Assembly: GCA_964036665.1 (NCBI GenBank)
Contig: OZ038531.1
Span: 3,348,001-3,412,000 of the forward strand
Direction: 5' to 3'
Source: Gordius sp. MW1
Taxonomy: Eukaryota; Nematomorpha; Gordioida; Gordea; Gordiidae
Length of the DNA: 64,000 nucleotides
In this document: in pieces, positions 45,501 to 56,933 of the stretch
How positions within the stretch are numbered: the stretch's first letter is position 1
How the letters are laid out: every line of letters starts with the position of its first letter
Notes under the pieces: generated by a model
What the model saw: the letters and a program-made list of their open reading frames with translations, nothing else
What the model was told of the DNA's origin: nothing
The model's database searches: none
Made by a program: the position numbers and the translations under genes

Positions 45501-46875
45501 AGTTTGTGGCTATATATTTAGACCTTTCATACCTCAGATATACCAAAAAATGCATTCCATACCTAATCTGACAATTAGTTACGATAGAAAATTTATATGC
45601 TAAGTGTAAAAAGGGCTGGGTTTTGTTTGCCAACCTTTGGTTTTAGTCGACTAAACATAAACAGATAAAGGTTTGATCAAAATTTTTTTGGCCTGTTTAC
45701 GCAACTAAGATGTTGACTAAAACCAACTGGCGACCTAATTAAACCCAGCCGTTTTTACAACACTAATGCTGAGCAAACTACGCAGTTTTTGATCCAAAAT
45801 TTTCCAAATTTATAGATTAAATTAAATTCTATAAAAACTTTTGTAGCCACGATGGGTCCCCTAACTTATCTGGTAGATTGAAAGGGGAGGAAGAGTCTAG
45901 GAAAAGAATTAAAAAGATGGAAAAGTACCAAGCCCTAGCCCGACAAAAAGTTATGATGGGAGAACGTAAGCTCATCTTAACCCACAGGAAGCTCGAATCG
46001 AATCGCATGTTGAAATACCTCTTTCGCACCATAGCGGTAATTTGAAATACTGAATTAAATTAAAGTCCTGCACAGCTATTCCCTAAAAATTTCTTCAATT
46101 TTTTTTTTTTTGGGGGGGGGGGCGGTGGTTTAGGTAATATTATTAGTAATGCCTTAACTTTGAGTTGTTTTATACGTTAGTTCGTTTTTAATTATTATGC
46201 TGTCTTCGTCTAGACAAGTTTAAAAAATGTTGGGTCGGGTTTGGCTTGGGATACTATATTTTTAATTTCGTAAGTTTAAGTGCTTTCGTATACATTTATC
46301 CGTTATATACCATATTTCGATTGTTATAAACTTTAAACTATGTCTTGGTTATTCTCTACTTGATAAAAAAATACATATTTTGCGAAGATGAAAATAATGA
46401 TAAAAAAAAAGAATAATTTGGAAAACATTCCGATATCGCAATTGAATTATATTTATAGATGGTAATGCCGATTTTCTGTCTTAACGATTCACGATTATCA
46501 TGGGATAGTAAAGAAATTTGTTTCCCTATTTTTGTTTAATAATTTGTAAGGCTTGGGGTTGGGGGCCAGAGGTTGTGAGGGTGGTTGTCGCAATGGGACA
46601 AAATATTATTGTATTGTTAATTTCCGAATATTTTGAAATTTTCAATCGTATTTAAAATATTCCATTTATTTGTCTAGGAAAAAGAGGAAACGAGATTGAA
46701 AGAAGAAGCGATAATCAAGGCAAGGAAAGAGAGAGCTGAGCGAAAGGCTAAGAAGGTGAAAAGGAAGGAGAGTAAGTTGCAAAAGAAGCTCCTACTCGAA
46801 GAACATCGGCTAAGGCAGAAATTGTTGCGTAAAATGCGAAACAAGATGAAAGAGAAATTGCAGAGCCTGGCTTGA
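42567..46875 (+). CDS. AKAP17A: AKAP17A (splicing-associated PKA-anchoring protein), five exons
   Basis: AKAP17A (XE7) is a nuclear splicing regulator that anchors protein kinase A. Exons: 42567-42864, 42951-43642, a likely micro-exon 44778-44809, 45847-46036, 46678-46875. Exon 1 has GGLYLKPIIHLEI, ISNWEIMEKLK; exon 2 has GHRPDTVLLQELPCKWF, VFSRYGSIRALHIPMLD and an RRM-like block FEVYIQYMDYDGFERAM, all matching human AKAP17A by memory. Exon 4 (KMEKYQALARQK, GERKLILTHRKL) and exon 5 (Glu/Lys/Arg coiled coil) match the C-terminal helix. Phases agree only if the 32-base micro-exon is used, reading VNYFFGSTK (human VSFDSTK), yet its tenth codon is TGA. So the middle is uncertain. Exons 1-2 are AT-rich, exon 4 richer in GC. 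Confidence 0.88.
44439..44654 (+). other. Unidentified open frame in AKAP17A intron
   Basis: MSQSNVKRRVKLMNELKAQP and onward, 72 codons, with a donor-like CCAAGGTAAAA at its end. Polar, no domain recognised. It could be a transposon or host exon; it does not fit AKAP17A. Confidence 0.25.
44798..44961 (+). other. Unidentified protein-like frame in AKAP17A intron
   Basis: After the good acceptor TTTTTTGGTAG an open frame reads QNDCKHNLYTSILHADLL and later YAEMHHQLTGENLI and ARLPFYFCNAKDIL before TAA. It looks like real protein but I do not recognise it. It overlaps the putative AKAP17A micro-exon in another frame. Confidence 0.3.
45263..45453 (+). mobile_element. hAT-type palindromic MITE with perfect 8-bp TSD
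   Basis: TIRs TAGTGTGGTAAAAATGGCTG and CAGCCATTTTTACAACACTA, flanked on both sides by CTAATGGC. This copy fixes the family ends. It lies in an AKAP17A intron. A related damaged copy occupies 45602-45766. Confidence 0.9.
45602..45766 (+). mobile_element. hAT-type palindromic MITE, damaged left end
   Basis: Left end reads AAGTGTAAAAAGGGCTGG, right end CAGCCGTTTTTACAACACTA, inner TTTAGTCGACTAAA. Same family as 45263-45453. Confidence 0.8.
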
Positions 46876-47238
46876 TAGTTACCACTCCCCCCCCCCTTAA
46901 CCCTCTTTTGTTAATGTGCATTTATTTATTCGTTTTATAGAGTATTTAATGAATGTTTTACTTTTGTTTAACATTTGATTGGTTAGATGTTGATGCTAAT
47001 TTTTTAATTAGTAATGGGATTTATAAAACGGCCTCAAAGTATTTTCTTATAGTCCGAGAAAAACGATTTACCTTAATATATTGATTTAATAACGCCATAA
47101 AATATTGTTTTATTTAAGTCAGTATATTTTATTTTGTTGAGGCGAAAATTACTTTTTGTGATACCTTACTAATTATAATTTAAGTTTTTAAAGCCCTCTC
47201 TCAATAACAACTCCTAACTTTCTTTCAAAAAAAAAATT

Positions 47239-47244
47239 TATTTC
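47239..47244 (-). terminator. GTF2H2 polyadenylation signal
   Basis: AATAAA on the minus strand, 107 bases past the GTF2H2 stop. Confidence 0.5.
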
Positions 47245-47350
47245 ATATTAAACTACAACGTATCTATACACTATATAAATCAATCAAACGTAACAAAAAA
47301 TTAACTACTATATATATTACAATTGTGAGGTATGAATTACGAGTTACGAA

Positions 47351-48811
47351 TTAACATTTGTTTGAATCATCCATAATGGTAGTGACGTGAGTAAGAGCGC
47401 ACCCGGGGCAAGCGTGCAGGGTGCTGTGGACGAAGAGCGTACAATCGATGCAAAAGGTGAAATGACATTTGCCACATTGATAAGGCGTCGCATCTTTACC
47501 GATCGGAAAGAGACAAGCCTTACAAATGTTAGCGTAGTGATCATCGTTATCCGTATAAATTAAATCTCCTTTTGCTTCGGGTCCCACTAAGTCGATAGGT
47601 TGATAATCTTGGGGTGGAAACAAATGACTATAGGAACGAGCCAAGTGTGGAGCTGATACCAAGGTCAAGCCACAAACTCGACATTCGGTCGGCAGTTCAC
47701 AATATTTGGCGCGACATATAGGACATAAGTATCCGTGGGTAGTAAAGGGATAGGGTGAGTCGACTTCGAGGTTATCATCGATATGACAGGCACAAGCTGA
47801 CACCGAAGCAAACTCGGTGTCGCCATTCCCCTCACCTACGTTCGTATGGTAGCGAGGAAAACCGACACGTACTAAAGTTGCCTCGGTTTGAGTGGCGCTG
47901 GGCGGTGGATGCAAAAAGTTGCCCCCACCGCTACCAGCTAAATAAGATGTTTTACTCTGCCCCGCACCATCGTTCACAATTGTGGCTCCCTCTAACAATA
48001 TACGCTTGAAGTGAGAACCGTCTATGGCGACGCAAAAAAGGCCGCCCGTTTTGGTGCACAACGTACGGTACACGTAAACTTCGGCGGTGAGACTTATCAT
48101 GGAACATGTTATATTGTCTCGAACGCAAGCCTCCACCGTTTCGTGTATGTCTCCAGGGTCGCAAGTCGACAAACTGGCGAAAAGTGCCAATATTTCTCGA
48201 CTCGTATGCTTGGGAACTTTGGACAAAGTGCGTGTGGCCAAAGCTAGGGCATTTTGGAGAGAAGCTTCTCCACTTGGACCCAATGCAGCAACCAACGCGC
48301 TTTCCTCCTCGATCGATGATGACTCGATAGTTGTGGCCGTATTACTACCACCAGACACAATTGAACAGGCCGTAATGAGTCGATCTATGGCGCGCAAATG
48401 TTTACCAGGATGACCGCACAATTCGCTCAATTTATCCGCTCTTTTGTTTCGAGTTATTATGATACCCATTTGACCGATAGGATTCAGGTCAAAGTATTTT
48501 TCGACGAAAAGCCTCAACGCACGCAAGCAATATATGACTAAACTAGGTTTGTAATCGCTCCCAGCCTCGAGTTGATCGTTTTTCATTGCCTCTGAAAGGT
48601 CTATGATCAAGAAAAGATGACGCATCATGGATAGGCGATGAAGAGGGGGTCCATCTCCAGTCTTTTTTAAACCTGCTGCTTTCGATTTTTCTAATATCTG
48701 ATTGATGCTTTTTTGCATATATCCTGATGAATCTTCCTTTAACAATTCCCATGACTTTTCATAATCCGTTTCCCAAGCATAAACTCGATTAGAAGGTAAG
48801 TTGGATGACAT
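47351..48811 (-). CDS. GTF2H2: GTF2H2 (TFIIH subunit p44 / Ssl1), single exon
   Basis: Core subunit of TFIIH that activates the XPD helicase in nucleotide excision repair and transcription initiation. 486 codons, no intron. A vWA-like domain runs from about residue 64 to 245, opening RHLFLIIDLSEAM and containing NPIGQMGIIITRNKRADKL and HTSREILALFASLSTCDP. Then comes the C4 zinc finger CPICRAKYCELP/CRVCGLTLVSAPHLARSY and the C-terminal RING-like finger (CKACLF, CGKCHFTFCIDC, HACPGC). These match human p44 closely. Human p44 is 395 residues; the extra length lies mainly in two low-complexity insertions, Ser/Glu-rich near 155-175 and Gly/Ser-rich near 280-305. ATG choice: the upstream TTTTAACAG ends 11 bases before it. 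It is downstream of ANAPC13 with 39 bases between. Confidence 0.95.
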   Translation of the reverse strand: MSSNLPSNRVYAWETDYEKSWELLKEDSSGYMQKSINQILEKSKAAGLKKTGDGPPLHRLSMMRHLFLIIDLSEAMKNDQLEAGSDYKPSLVIYCLRALRLFVEKYFDLNPIGQMGIIITRNKRADKLSELCGHPGKHLRAIDRLITACSIVSGGSNTATTIESSSIEEESALVAALGPSGEASLQNALALATRTLSKVPKHTSREILALFASLSTCDPGDIHETVEACVRDNITCSMISLTAEVYVYRTLCTKTGGLFCVAIDGSHFKRILLEGATIVNDGAGQSKTSYLAGSGGGNFLHPPPSATQTEATLVRVGFPRYHTNVGEGNGDTEFASVSACACHIDDNLEVDSPYPFTTHGYLCPICRAKYCELPTECRVCGLTLVSAPHLARSYSHLFPPQDYQPIDLVGPEAKGDLIYTDNDDHYANICKACLFPIGKDATPYQCGKCHFTFCIDCTLFVHSTLHACPGCALTHVTTIMDDSNKC

Positions 48812-48850
48812 AATGACAACTGTTAAAAGTAATTTAAGATAATAGAGTAT
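48812..48850 (-). promoter_or_regulatory. 39-base ANAPC13-GTF2H2 spacer with acceptor-like site
   Basis: On the minus strand it reads TTACTTTTAACAG shortly before the GTF2H2 ATG: a short pyrimidine tract and AG, as in spliced-leader acceptors of operon genes. Too short for a normal promoter plus terminator. Confidence 0.5.
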
Positions 48851-49051
48851 TTAAATGTTTAGGTCATCAATTAATGGTTTTAAATCAGGTATAATAGTTT
48901 TGGGTTGCTGTAATTTTTGTATTTGCTCAAAGTCCAAAATATCATCTTCAAGGTCTGGAACTTCAGGCAGAGGAACAGCTATATCCTCAAAAGGTAATGG
49001 TTTATTGATCCAAAGAAGTGTGCGAGGATCTAATGGTAAATCCTTGTCCAT
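48851..49051 (-). CDS. ANAPC13: ANAPC13 (anaphase-promoting complex subunit 13)
   Basis: Small subunit that stabilises the TPR arm of the APC/C ubiquitin ligase. 66 codons, close to the human 74. The diagnostic block LPFEDIAVPLPEVPDLEDD equals LPYEDVAIPLNELPEPEQD in human ANAPC13, and the start MDKDLPLDPRTLLW fits the short N-terminus. TTTCTATTAG lies three bases before the ATG. The stop is 39 bases upstream of the GTF2H2 ATG on the same strand, with no polyadenylation signal between. Identified by motif and length only. Confidence 0.85.
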   Translation of the reverse strand: MDKDLPLDPRTLLWINKPLPFEDIAVPLPEVPDLEDDILDFEQIQKLQQPKTIIPDLKPLIDDLNI

Positions 49052-49641
49052 AAACTAATAGAAATTAGTATTTTTTATGAGTTGTTTAATTATGTGTTTT
49101 GTAAAACATTGTGAAAATATTAAGCTATGAATATACTTACAATAATTAAAAAATATGGCTTACAATATTTGCAATCGATTAATAATATGGAAAGTTTAAC
49201 ATCAAAATTTGAGTTTTAGCAAAAATTAAAAATTTTGAGGCAGAAAGGTACGGCATCAATATTGGTAAAAGCCATCAACTCGTCGATGGTATGGAAAGCA
49301 AAAAATCTAACAAACCTTGACTATAGTAATTTATATTTAAATTTTAGCATTAACCTAATTCATAACTTGATTTTTACCAATAATTTTTGGCAAAAAAGAT
49401 AACAAATCAACGAGTGATAGATCGGATGACAATATAGTGAAAATAGTGTTGCTTTACGTACTAAAAACAGCTATTTATACTATTTCGATTCGTTAAGATA
49501 TATACATATTTAAAAATATTATAGTAACAATATATTTTAAAAAAGTATTTAGGGATTACATGCATTTTAAGACATCATAAATGGTAAGCATAACCTCGTT
49601 TAAATTTGTCAAATGTTCATAGATACCTTGGATGGGATATA
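49052..49641. other. Region upstream of ANAPC13, nothing recognised
   Basis: AT-rich; presumably holds the promoter of the ANAPC13-GTF2H2 pair. No clear motif. Confidence 0.4.
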
Positions 49642-52092
49642 GGCTAAATCCCGAAAAGGCACAATCCCGAAGCTACAATAATGCTACTGCTACGATTTTC
49701 AAATTTCCATATGTTTTTTAATTTTAAAGTTTTATCCATAATCAAGAGCAAGATTTGGGTGCCCCTTTACAATTTACTTATGTAAGAATCACATTTAATT
49801 AACCTCTGCACCAAGTAACATAATATAGCTTTATTTACAGATCACTGATGAGTATTAATATTTAGTGACAAGGTATAAATTAAAGGATGCCATTAATAAT
49901 AATCGTTTGGAATCAATATCTAAGGTAATTTTAACGTATTTAAAATCAGGGAATCATTAATCCTATTAGGTATACAATAATGTTTGGGTATTATGTACTC
50001 AAGAGCTATATTTGGGTGGAACCTTTACAATTTACTAATTATATAATTAACTGATATACGTTTGTTTGGTATAAGGTGGTGTATAAATAAGCAATATATA
50101 ATAAATTTAAGTATTATATAAAGGATATCATCCCAGTGCTATCCCATGCCTCAGAAATTTGTTAAAGTTTTTTTGTACTTTAATAGAAAAAATATTAAAT
50201 TTTAAAAGGGCAATCTCTTTAGCCATTAGATTAAATAGAAATTATTCATACAATTTATGATGCTATATAACTTAATTTAGATCCTATAAGATTGTAAAGG
50301 GATCATTGTTAAATATGATTAGTATCAATGTGCATGTGATTAGATAAGCTTTTGTATTAAGTTTTTGCTATTATTATAAGGCAAATTTATTTATAACTAA
50401 ATCACTAACTATTTCTATTTTATTTTTATCTACCTCAACTAATGTTTACTTATTGATGTGCTGTTATATTGATATATAAGATGATTGATGGATGAAACTC
50501 TTACCCCAATTTTTACATTTAATGCTTACCAAAGAGCCTAGCAAAAAAATGCCTTAAAATCTTGTTCTTGTTTTAAAAAGTCTAATTAGAAAATGTTATA
50601 GCAGGTTATGAAAATCTGGTACCTATCAATAACTTTTTTAGGAATGTGAAAAATTTTATATTTTACCAAACTTAATTTCAAGAAATATCAATAATATACT
50701 TATTGTCATATAGAAATTTAAGTTAGACCCACATTATAAAAATTTTGTTTTGGAAAATATTACATGTATATTTCTGATACCATTTTATGGAATTTGTTGA
50801 ATTTATGGTTATAAAATTGTAAATAATGAGTAATCTATCAATGAGTAAAAGATTGGTTATACTTTCATTCATTTAATCTATATATATCTAGCATAGGCTT
50901 TTATTTGATAAAATTAAGCTCTAACAATCAACAAATAACAATATTTTAGCTTTGTTTTATAATCTAATTTTATAGTTTTAAGAGTTTATACATTATAGTA
51001 AATATTATTAAAGCTTAGCAACTTAATACACAAAAATTCTAAATTAATGAACTCATTATACTATGTTTATTAAGTTACTTAATTATAATTTTCATTTTAA
51101 TCTACAATAAATTAAATTTGATACTCATTTTTACACAAAAATTATCATTTTTATAGTTGTATATGTTTATAGACATTACATTTAGATTTTTTCATATTAT
51201 TAAATATAACCTTATATGATGTATTTTTATTTAAAGTGTCAACACTTCCTTAAGTTTGGACGATTCTATTAATTTTTGTTTTTAAGTTTTTTTTAGCCAA
51301 ATTTTCTAAATTTATAGTTTGTACCTTATTTAATATGTTCATCATAAAATTAAAAAAGCTATTTTTGTTATGAGCAAAATTAGTCATATTCAAAGAAACT
51401 TTACCTAAGAGTTATCTAAATATCTCCTGCACTTTTAAGAATCTCAGTATTAATTTAAGGAATCATTGATTTAACCTATTTATATCTAGAATAGACTTTT
51501 ATTTGATGTAATTAAGCTTTAACAATTAACAAATGATAATACTCTAGCTCTGTTGTATAATCTAAAGATTTGTAGGAAGAACTGATACACCCTCTCCTAA
51601 AAAATCATAGAATGTTATAAATAAACTTACAAATAATTTGAATAAGCTATATAATATATAAGTGCTAAGAATTATAAGTTACCTTCATGTGAGATGTCAA
51701 GAGTTATCTAAATATCTCCTGCACTTTTAAGAATCTCAGTATTAATTTAAGGAATTATGATAACCTATTTATATCTAGAATAGACTTTTATTTGATGAAA
51801 TTAAGCTTTAACAATTAACAAATGATAAAGTTTTCCATCTTTAATTTTGGTATAATCCAAGTCTTTATGGGTCAGAATCAAATTTTTTCTACTCGACTTT
51901 TTAAATTCTAAAGATAATTTATAAATATTTAGATATTAAGCTTACTTATACTTTCTGTATTATCTTGATTTGTTCTCTCAACCAAATATTCATTAAAAGC
52001 TTGATTATATGATTGCATATTTTTTACCATATGTTAATTGCCGTAAAAGTGTAGCATTAAAATTCGGGATTGTGCGCTTTCGGGATTTAGCC
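49642..52092. mobile_element. TA-flanked inverted-repeat element, 2.45 kb, no ORF
   Basis: Left GGCTAAATCCCGAAAAGG and right end complement GGCTAAATCCCGAAAGCG form TIRs that continue with CACAATCCCGAA and, after a gap, ATGCTAC. TA flanks both ends, which suits Tc1/mariner-like or other TA-targeting elements. The AT-rich interior has repeated segments: TTTATTTGATGTAATTAAGC-like at 50890, 51490 and 51780, and GTTATCTAAATATCTCCTGC at 51413 and 51711. No coding; non-autonomous and unusually long. Confidence 0.78.
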
Positions 52093-53260
52093 TAGGAACC
52101 CCTTGGATTATGCAGTAAGATATGATTACTTTTACTAACTGTTACAATACTGAGAGTCGATATAAATCTGTATAATTTTAAAATTTATTAAGTAGCCTCT
52201 TTACAAGGATTCGTCTTTATAAGAGTATTTGTTTACATTCAAAGGTTCTATAAATCAATGCTTGACTCTATAAGATATTCGAAAACATTCCTCCAAATTT
52301 AATATAGTGTATATTAAAATACGAATAAAAAACTTAACTTTAAGTCTTTTCATAATTTCACGTTTAATAGAGGGCCCCTAAATGATTATCTTAATAAAGC
52401 AGCAATGCTTTTTTTAAATTAGAAATGGAACTACACTAGATAAACTAATTATTCCCTATACAAAGAAATGATTCCATCACCAAGTGCAACTTCTGGTATA
52501 TATATAATAACTTTAACATTGTGATTTTTTGATACTATAAATCGTTTTTCACTACTAGTATTTCAAATAATCTCATTTAAACATATAAAGTTATTAAAAG
52601 ATAGTGAAAAGTCTACTTAATGATTTTTTTACAATCTTTTAAACTTTTGGGCACCATAAAAGCAAATGTTTTAAAAGTTGTTATATTTTCTGATAGATAT
52701 AGGTTAGATAAATTATTATAATAATTTATTTGATTATTTAACAGGAAAAACGATCATACAACAGTTTTATGAAGTTAAATGGTTTCGAAGATCTAAGGTC
52801 ATTGCGAAGTTTAATTAGCGGGATATATATGAAATCGCTAGTAATATACAGATAGATAACAGTGATCCTTCATTAATTTTCCCGATACGGAGTGTTTAGA
52901 GCCTAATCGCCACCACTCTAATCGATGCCTCACTTGCACTGTAGGTTGAGTAATTGAAAAGCCGGTGAAAAGAGCTTTAGTGCTGGTGTGATTTGAGGGT
53001 TTGCAGGTTGGTCTTGTGTAGTGTAAAGAGCTTTCTTGTAGCTAGAGTTAGGAAACTATTTTTTTTGATAATTCATAGGTGGCATACTGAAATCTGCGGA
53101 TGCCCGACATAAATTGCTTAGGTCAAAGTTTCTAATGGCAGAATATTTTGAATCAAAGTGTATTAAATAAAGCCGAGCTGGATTATAATGCGATGCGAGT
53201 ACATCAAGTTAATAAAGGGAAATGTTAGTGTAAAAAAGTAAGAGCTTTAGTGGTTACATA
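52093..53260. other. AT-rich region, no gene seen
   Basis: No ORF or domain recognised. The last few hundred bases, before the LINE fragment, are less AT-rich and may be its 5' flank. Confidence 0.4.
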
Positions 53261-53264
53261 TTTA

Positions 53265-53760
53265 TATAGGGATAACGGAGGTCAAAATTACTATGGGTAA
53301 ACTAAAGTCAGGAAAAGCTCTCGGACCAGAAAATATGCCAATAGAAGGCTTTAAAGCGTTAGGCAATATTGGTGTCCAAATCCTCGCCAAAATTTTCAAT
53401 AATTTCTTGAAAACGGGTAAAATGCCTAACGAATGGATAGCTATAAGATACCGATATACAAGATGAAAGTGGATATTCAAGATTGTAACAAATACAGAGG
53501 GATAAACCTTATAAGTCACACTTTTAAGGTGTGGGAAAAAGTGATCGAAGAACGGCTTCAGAGTTTTGTTGAAATTTGAAACAACCAATTCGGATTTATG
53601 CGGAGAAGTCTTCACCAGATGCCCTGAACAATGCTAGAAGAATGGAATTGTTGAGATATAGGGAAGGATTTGCACTGTGTTTCATCGATCTAGAAAAAGC
53701 GTTAGATTGAATCCCTCGGACTTTAGTGCGAAAATGTCAAACAATGTGCCAGAATTATAC
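53265..53760 (+). pseudogene. RTE-type LINE reverse transcriptase fragment
   Basis: Plus-strand pieces GKLKSGKALGPENMPIEGFK, VDIQDCNKYRGINL, SHTFKVWEKVIEERL, NQFGFM and FALCFIDLEKALD follow each other with stops and frame changes between. Same clade as 21328-23047 but a different, older copy. Endonuclease, catalytic strand and tail are absent. Confidence 0.8.
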
Positions 53761-53899
53761 GTCAGAGTAACATATTAGAACAACGGTGGGGACTACAAAG
53801 GATTTTGCCATTAACACTGAAGTCCTTCAAGGCTTAGCTCTTCCTATTCATAATGATAATGGATATTATTAAAAAGGAATTGGACGAGGAAGCTCTTAC

Positions 53900-55440
53900 C
53901 TGAATAATTAGTCCGGGACGGAAACAAATGGATATTTATAATTCTAAATAATAATGTTTTTTGATATTTTTTAAGATACATTTAGTATATCTTTATTTTT
54001 TAAAGGCATGCATTACATTTGAAACCCCATGTTCAGGAAGAATTTGGCTGCGATTAACCATTTATTAAGGGGTCGGCAGAAAAAAACATTTTTATGATCT
54101 ATTTGACATAATAACACTTGCTAAATCATGTTTTAATAAGGCCCATGGGCCAGGCTGGAACGGGTAATTGTCTTTATCTAGATTTTTCGAAAGCTCGCGG
54201 GCAATATGGGGGTCGATGTATTTTGTCGTTTTTAATGAATAATTGTTAATTAACTGTAAATCATAGCTAAAACGAGAATTAAATTGAAATTCTTAAAAGT
54301 ACAACAAAATTTTTGCCACAAATTTAGAGAAGAATCCTTTTGCCCACCCAGCTCATTTTTTTAAACCATCCCTGACTAAGTTAATGAAAAGTAGTGAAAT
54401 ATAACCTCAAACTCGCATATATTTGGTTTTGTTTTATTAATATGCTATTAATGTGTTCTTTAAAATAGCTAAAAAAACATCTATTACACTAGGGGGAGAC
54501 GAAATCTATTTTTAGGGGAAGGGGGGCATCAATCGCTCAATGAGTGGGGGAGGTCGGATGGCTAAAGGGGAGGGAGGAGACGACGAAGAGGGGTGAGAAA
54601 GGGAGGCGGTCGGGGTGGGACAAACTTGTCGTTAATTAAAAATTCGAAAATGGTCAAAGGTCCTGCAAGCCTCCCTCACGATGAGCACAAGCTGGGGGTG
54701 GTCGGTGTATGACTGCTAAATTGGGGTACACATAAGACTACTTATCAGTGGACCATGATGTTATATATCAAATAGGCTAGCTTTACATTATGGACACTCT
54801 AGGGGTGAACAAGGCCAAATGACAATTTGAATTAAACGTAAACAATAGATCACAAAATTGATTCAATTTAAAAAATTGGAAACAAAAAGTAAATTCCGAG
54901 ATAATTGAAACAATATAACAAACAATTAATTGATTATAAAAAGCTGGGGGGATTAGTACTTACCGCGATTTGTACTAGGGGGCCCTGAATCGAAATTCCA
55001 AGTTTTTTTCGCGGACGTGACAGTAAACAACACCTAATGTGAGCCCATTAATTGCATAGCAATTAATAACGTTTGAATACCCTCTTTCCTATTATCGTCT
55101 ATCAACATGGCCGTAAAAACAGGGAACACATTTTTAAAGCAAATGAGCAGTCTTGTTAGTCTATAAATGCATTTTTAAAAGTAGCATTTTATGGCTAGAG
55201 ATTTATAAATTTTAGGGCCACATAATTGAAGACCTGGGGTTTAAATGTATGTTAACCTATGCTTACACGAGTTATACCATTTGTAAACAACATGAGAAAA
55301 TGCTCTGTCGCTTAGATATTTTGTAATGCCTCTTATTAAGGAACAATCAGCTAGTTCCAAAGCATAGAATCTTAAAAAGATTATTAATGACAAAATGTGC
55401 ATGCAATAAAATATATTGGCGTTTCGGGTCGTTTCTAATA
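53900..55440. other. Repeat-rich intergenic stretch
   Basis: Holds a G-rich patch (54488-54630), a SINE end GAGCCCATTAATTGCATAGC at 55041 and a P-like right end GCAGTCTTGTTAGTCTAT at 55149-55166. No gene. Confidence 0.5.
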
Positions 55441-55444
55441 TAAT

Positions 55445-55850
55445 TATTGTATTCCGTAACCGGTTCGATGTTGGAGTTGGAAGAGGAGAAAAAAGAAGCA
55501 GGTGCTTCGGAAGAATCGTATGACCACCTGGATGATTGATGTCCCCGTTAAAATGACCAACTGCTTCGAGCTCAAAACACCACCCGTAACTTTTAAAAAT
55601 TCCTTAATCAGATCAAGAGTCTCATCTTGTTAAAGTCCATGTTATGGTTCCATTTGAGAGGAATCTTGGCCTGAAAGTGCCTCCACCCTGCTAAGATTTG
55701 AAATGGTTAGAAAGAAATAGGCCTAATTTTGTCCTGAATAGAAAGAGAGGGTTTTAAAGACTGGAAAGTCTGGGCGCTAGAGAAGAGGGGATTGAGAGCG
55801 CTTGTTGTCAATCCGATCCATTCCTTTTTAAAGTTTTGTAAGTTGTGTTT
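55445..55850 (-). pseudogene. Protein-like decayed frame, unidentified
   Basis: Minus-strand translation gives EWIGLTTSALNPLFSSAQ, then GWRHFQAKIPLKWNHNMDF, then in another frame LDLIKEFLKVTGGVLSSKQL. These look like protein but are interrupted. I cannot assign a family. GC content is above that of the flanks. On the plus strand 55468-55539 is also open (MLELEEEKKEAGASEE to a TGA), which may be chance. Confidence 0.3.
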
Positions 55851-55863
55851 AATAAGGATGTCT

Positions 55864-56216
55864 AGGAGCTTGTCTTAATATCGGATTCAGATTCAAATCG
55901 CGCGAATTTATCTTTGTCTGAATATTCGATTCAATTTCATGGGTCAAACTCGGTTGTAATTATTAATATTTTGTTATAGATAAAAACTTATTTGTTTATT
56001 TCAACTCTTGAGATTAAATCTAAGTTTGCTGATACCTAAAAATTTAAAAACAGACAACATTTAAGCTTAGGAAAATTTTTGCATCTTACAAAAGCGCTGT
56101 TATGTTATGCGTCTGAAATGTAAATCTGCTGTGAATTCAAAGTTAAGACACGGCTATGTTATAACCCGTACGACGATTTTTGCTGCGCAGCAAAATCCGA
56201 TATTAAGACAAGCCCT
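55864..56216 (+). mobile_element. MITE of the AGGGCTTGTC family, independent copy
   Basis: Left AGGAGCTTGTCTTAATATCG and right CGATATTAAGACAAGCCCT are inverted repeats about 20 bases long. Same interior as 2163-2515, diverged. Non-autonomous; superfamily not identified. Confidence 0.8.
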
Positions 56217-56519
56217 AAGGTTTAAATAGCTCCGTCTAAAATTTCTGGGCAGTGCTGAGTAGAAAATCTTCTTTGTCGTTGGTTGTGGCCAATAGGGTTA
56301 AGGTGTTTCCACGATTCTTAATCACATCGTAAATTCAGATCTTATAATTTTTGCGTTGGCTATGAAAGCTATGAAAAGGTTTTAGCCACGGAACTGTAAT
56401 TATAAGGAGATAGTTCAAAGAGAGTTATAAATACCGCGGGCAATGCGTGTGAGGAGGCGGTTAGATTTTTACAAACGATTGCTTATTATAATTATTAATT
56501 TATCTGTTTTTTTGTGCAG

Positions 56520-56601
56520 ATACGTCCGCATAGCCAATGATATCTTGACCATGCCGGCCACCCTGGAAAACCTATTGTGCTACATATGCTTTTTCATATA
56601 A
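56520..56601 (+). CDS. Orphan terminal exon
   Basis: A strong acceptor (TCTGTTTTTTTGTGCAG) precedes a frame reading YVRIANDILTMPATLENLL and CYICFFI, then TAA. An AATAAA lies about 45 bases downstream (56645 region). GC-rich against AT-rich flanks, so probably a real last exon, but no upstream exon was found and the gene is not recognised. Confidence 0.35.
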
Positions 56602-56933
56602 ATCAATTGTTATAAATTTTCACCTCGTATTGGCATTCATTGAGTTAATAAATTAAATAATTCGGTTTAGTAATTTTCAACAAACTCCGCTAAACCTTTC
56701 CCCTCCATGGAAAATTTGTATAAAAGCAGATGTGTGAAAATGCTCTAGTGTCGTTCTAAAATATAATTAGTTGTGATTAATAGATTTGTGGGATTCCGGA
56801 CCCTAAGCATTATTCGATATAAACAAGCCAAATTATGCTGAGATATTTTTGAATATGTTTTATTACAGCTATTGAAATAAAAAATTATAAAAATCACTAA
56901 CACCAATTTTTAACGACTTTGGGTCCTCATGAC

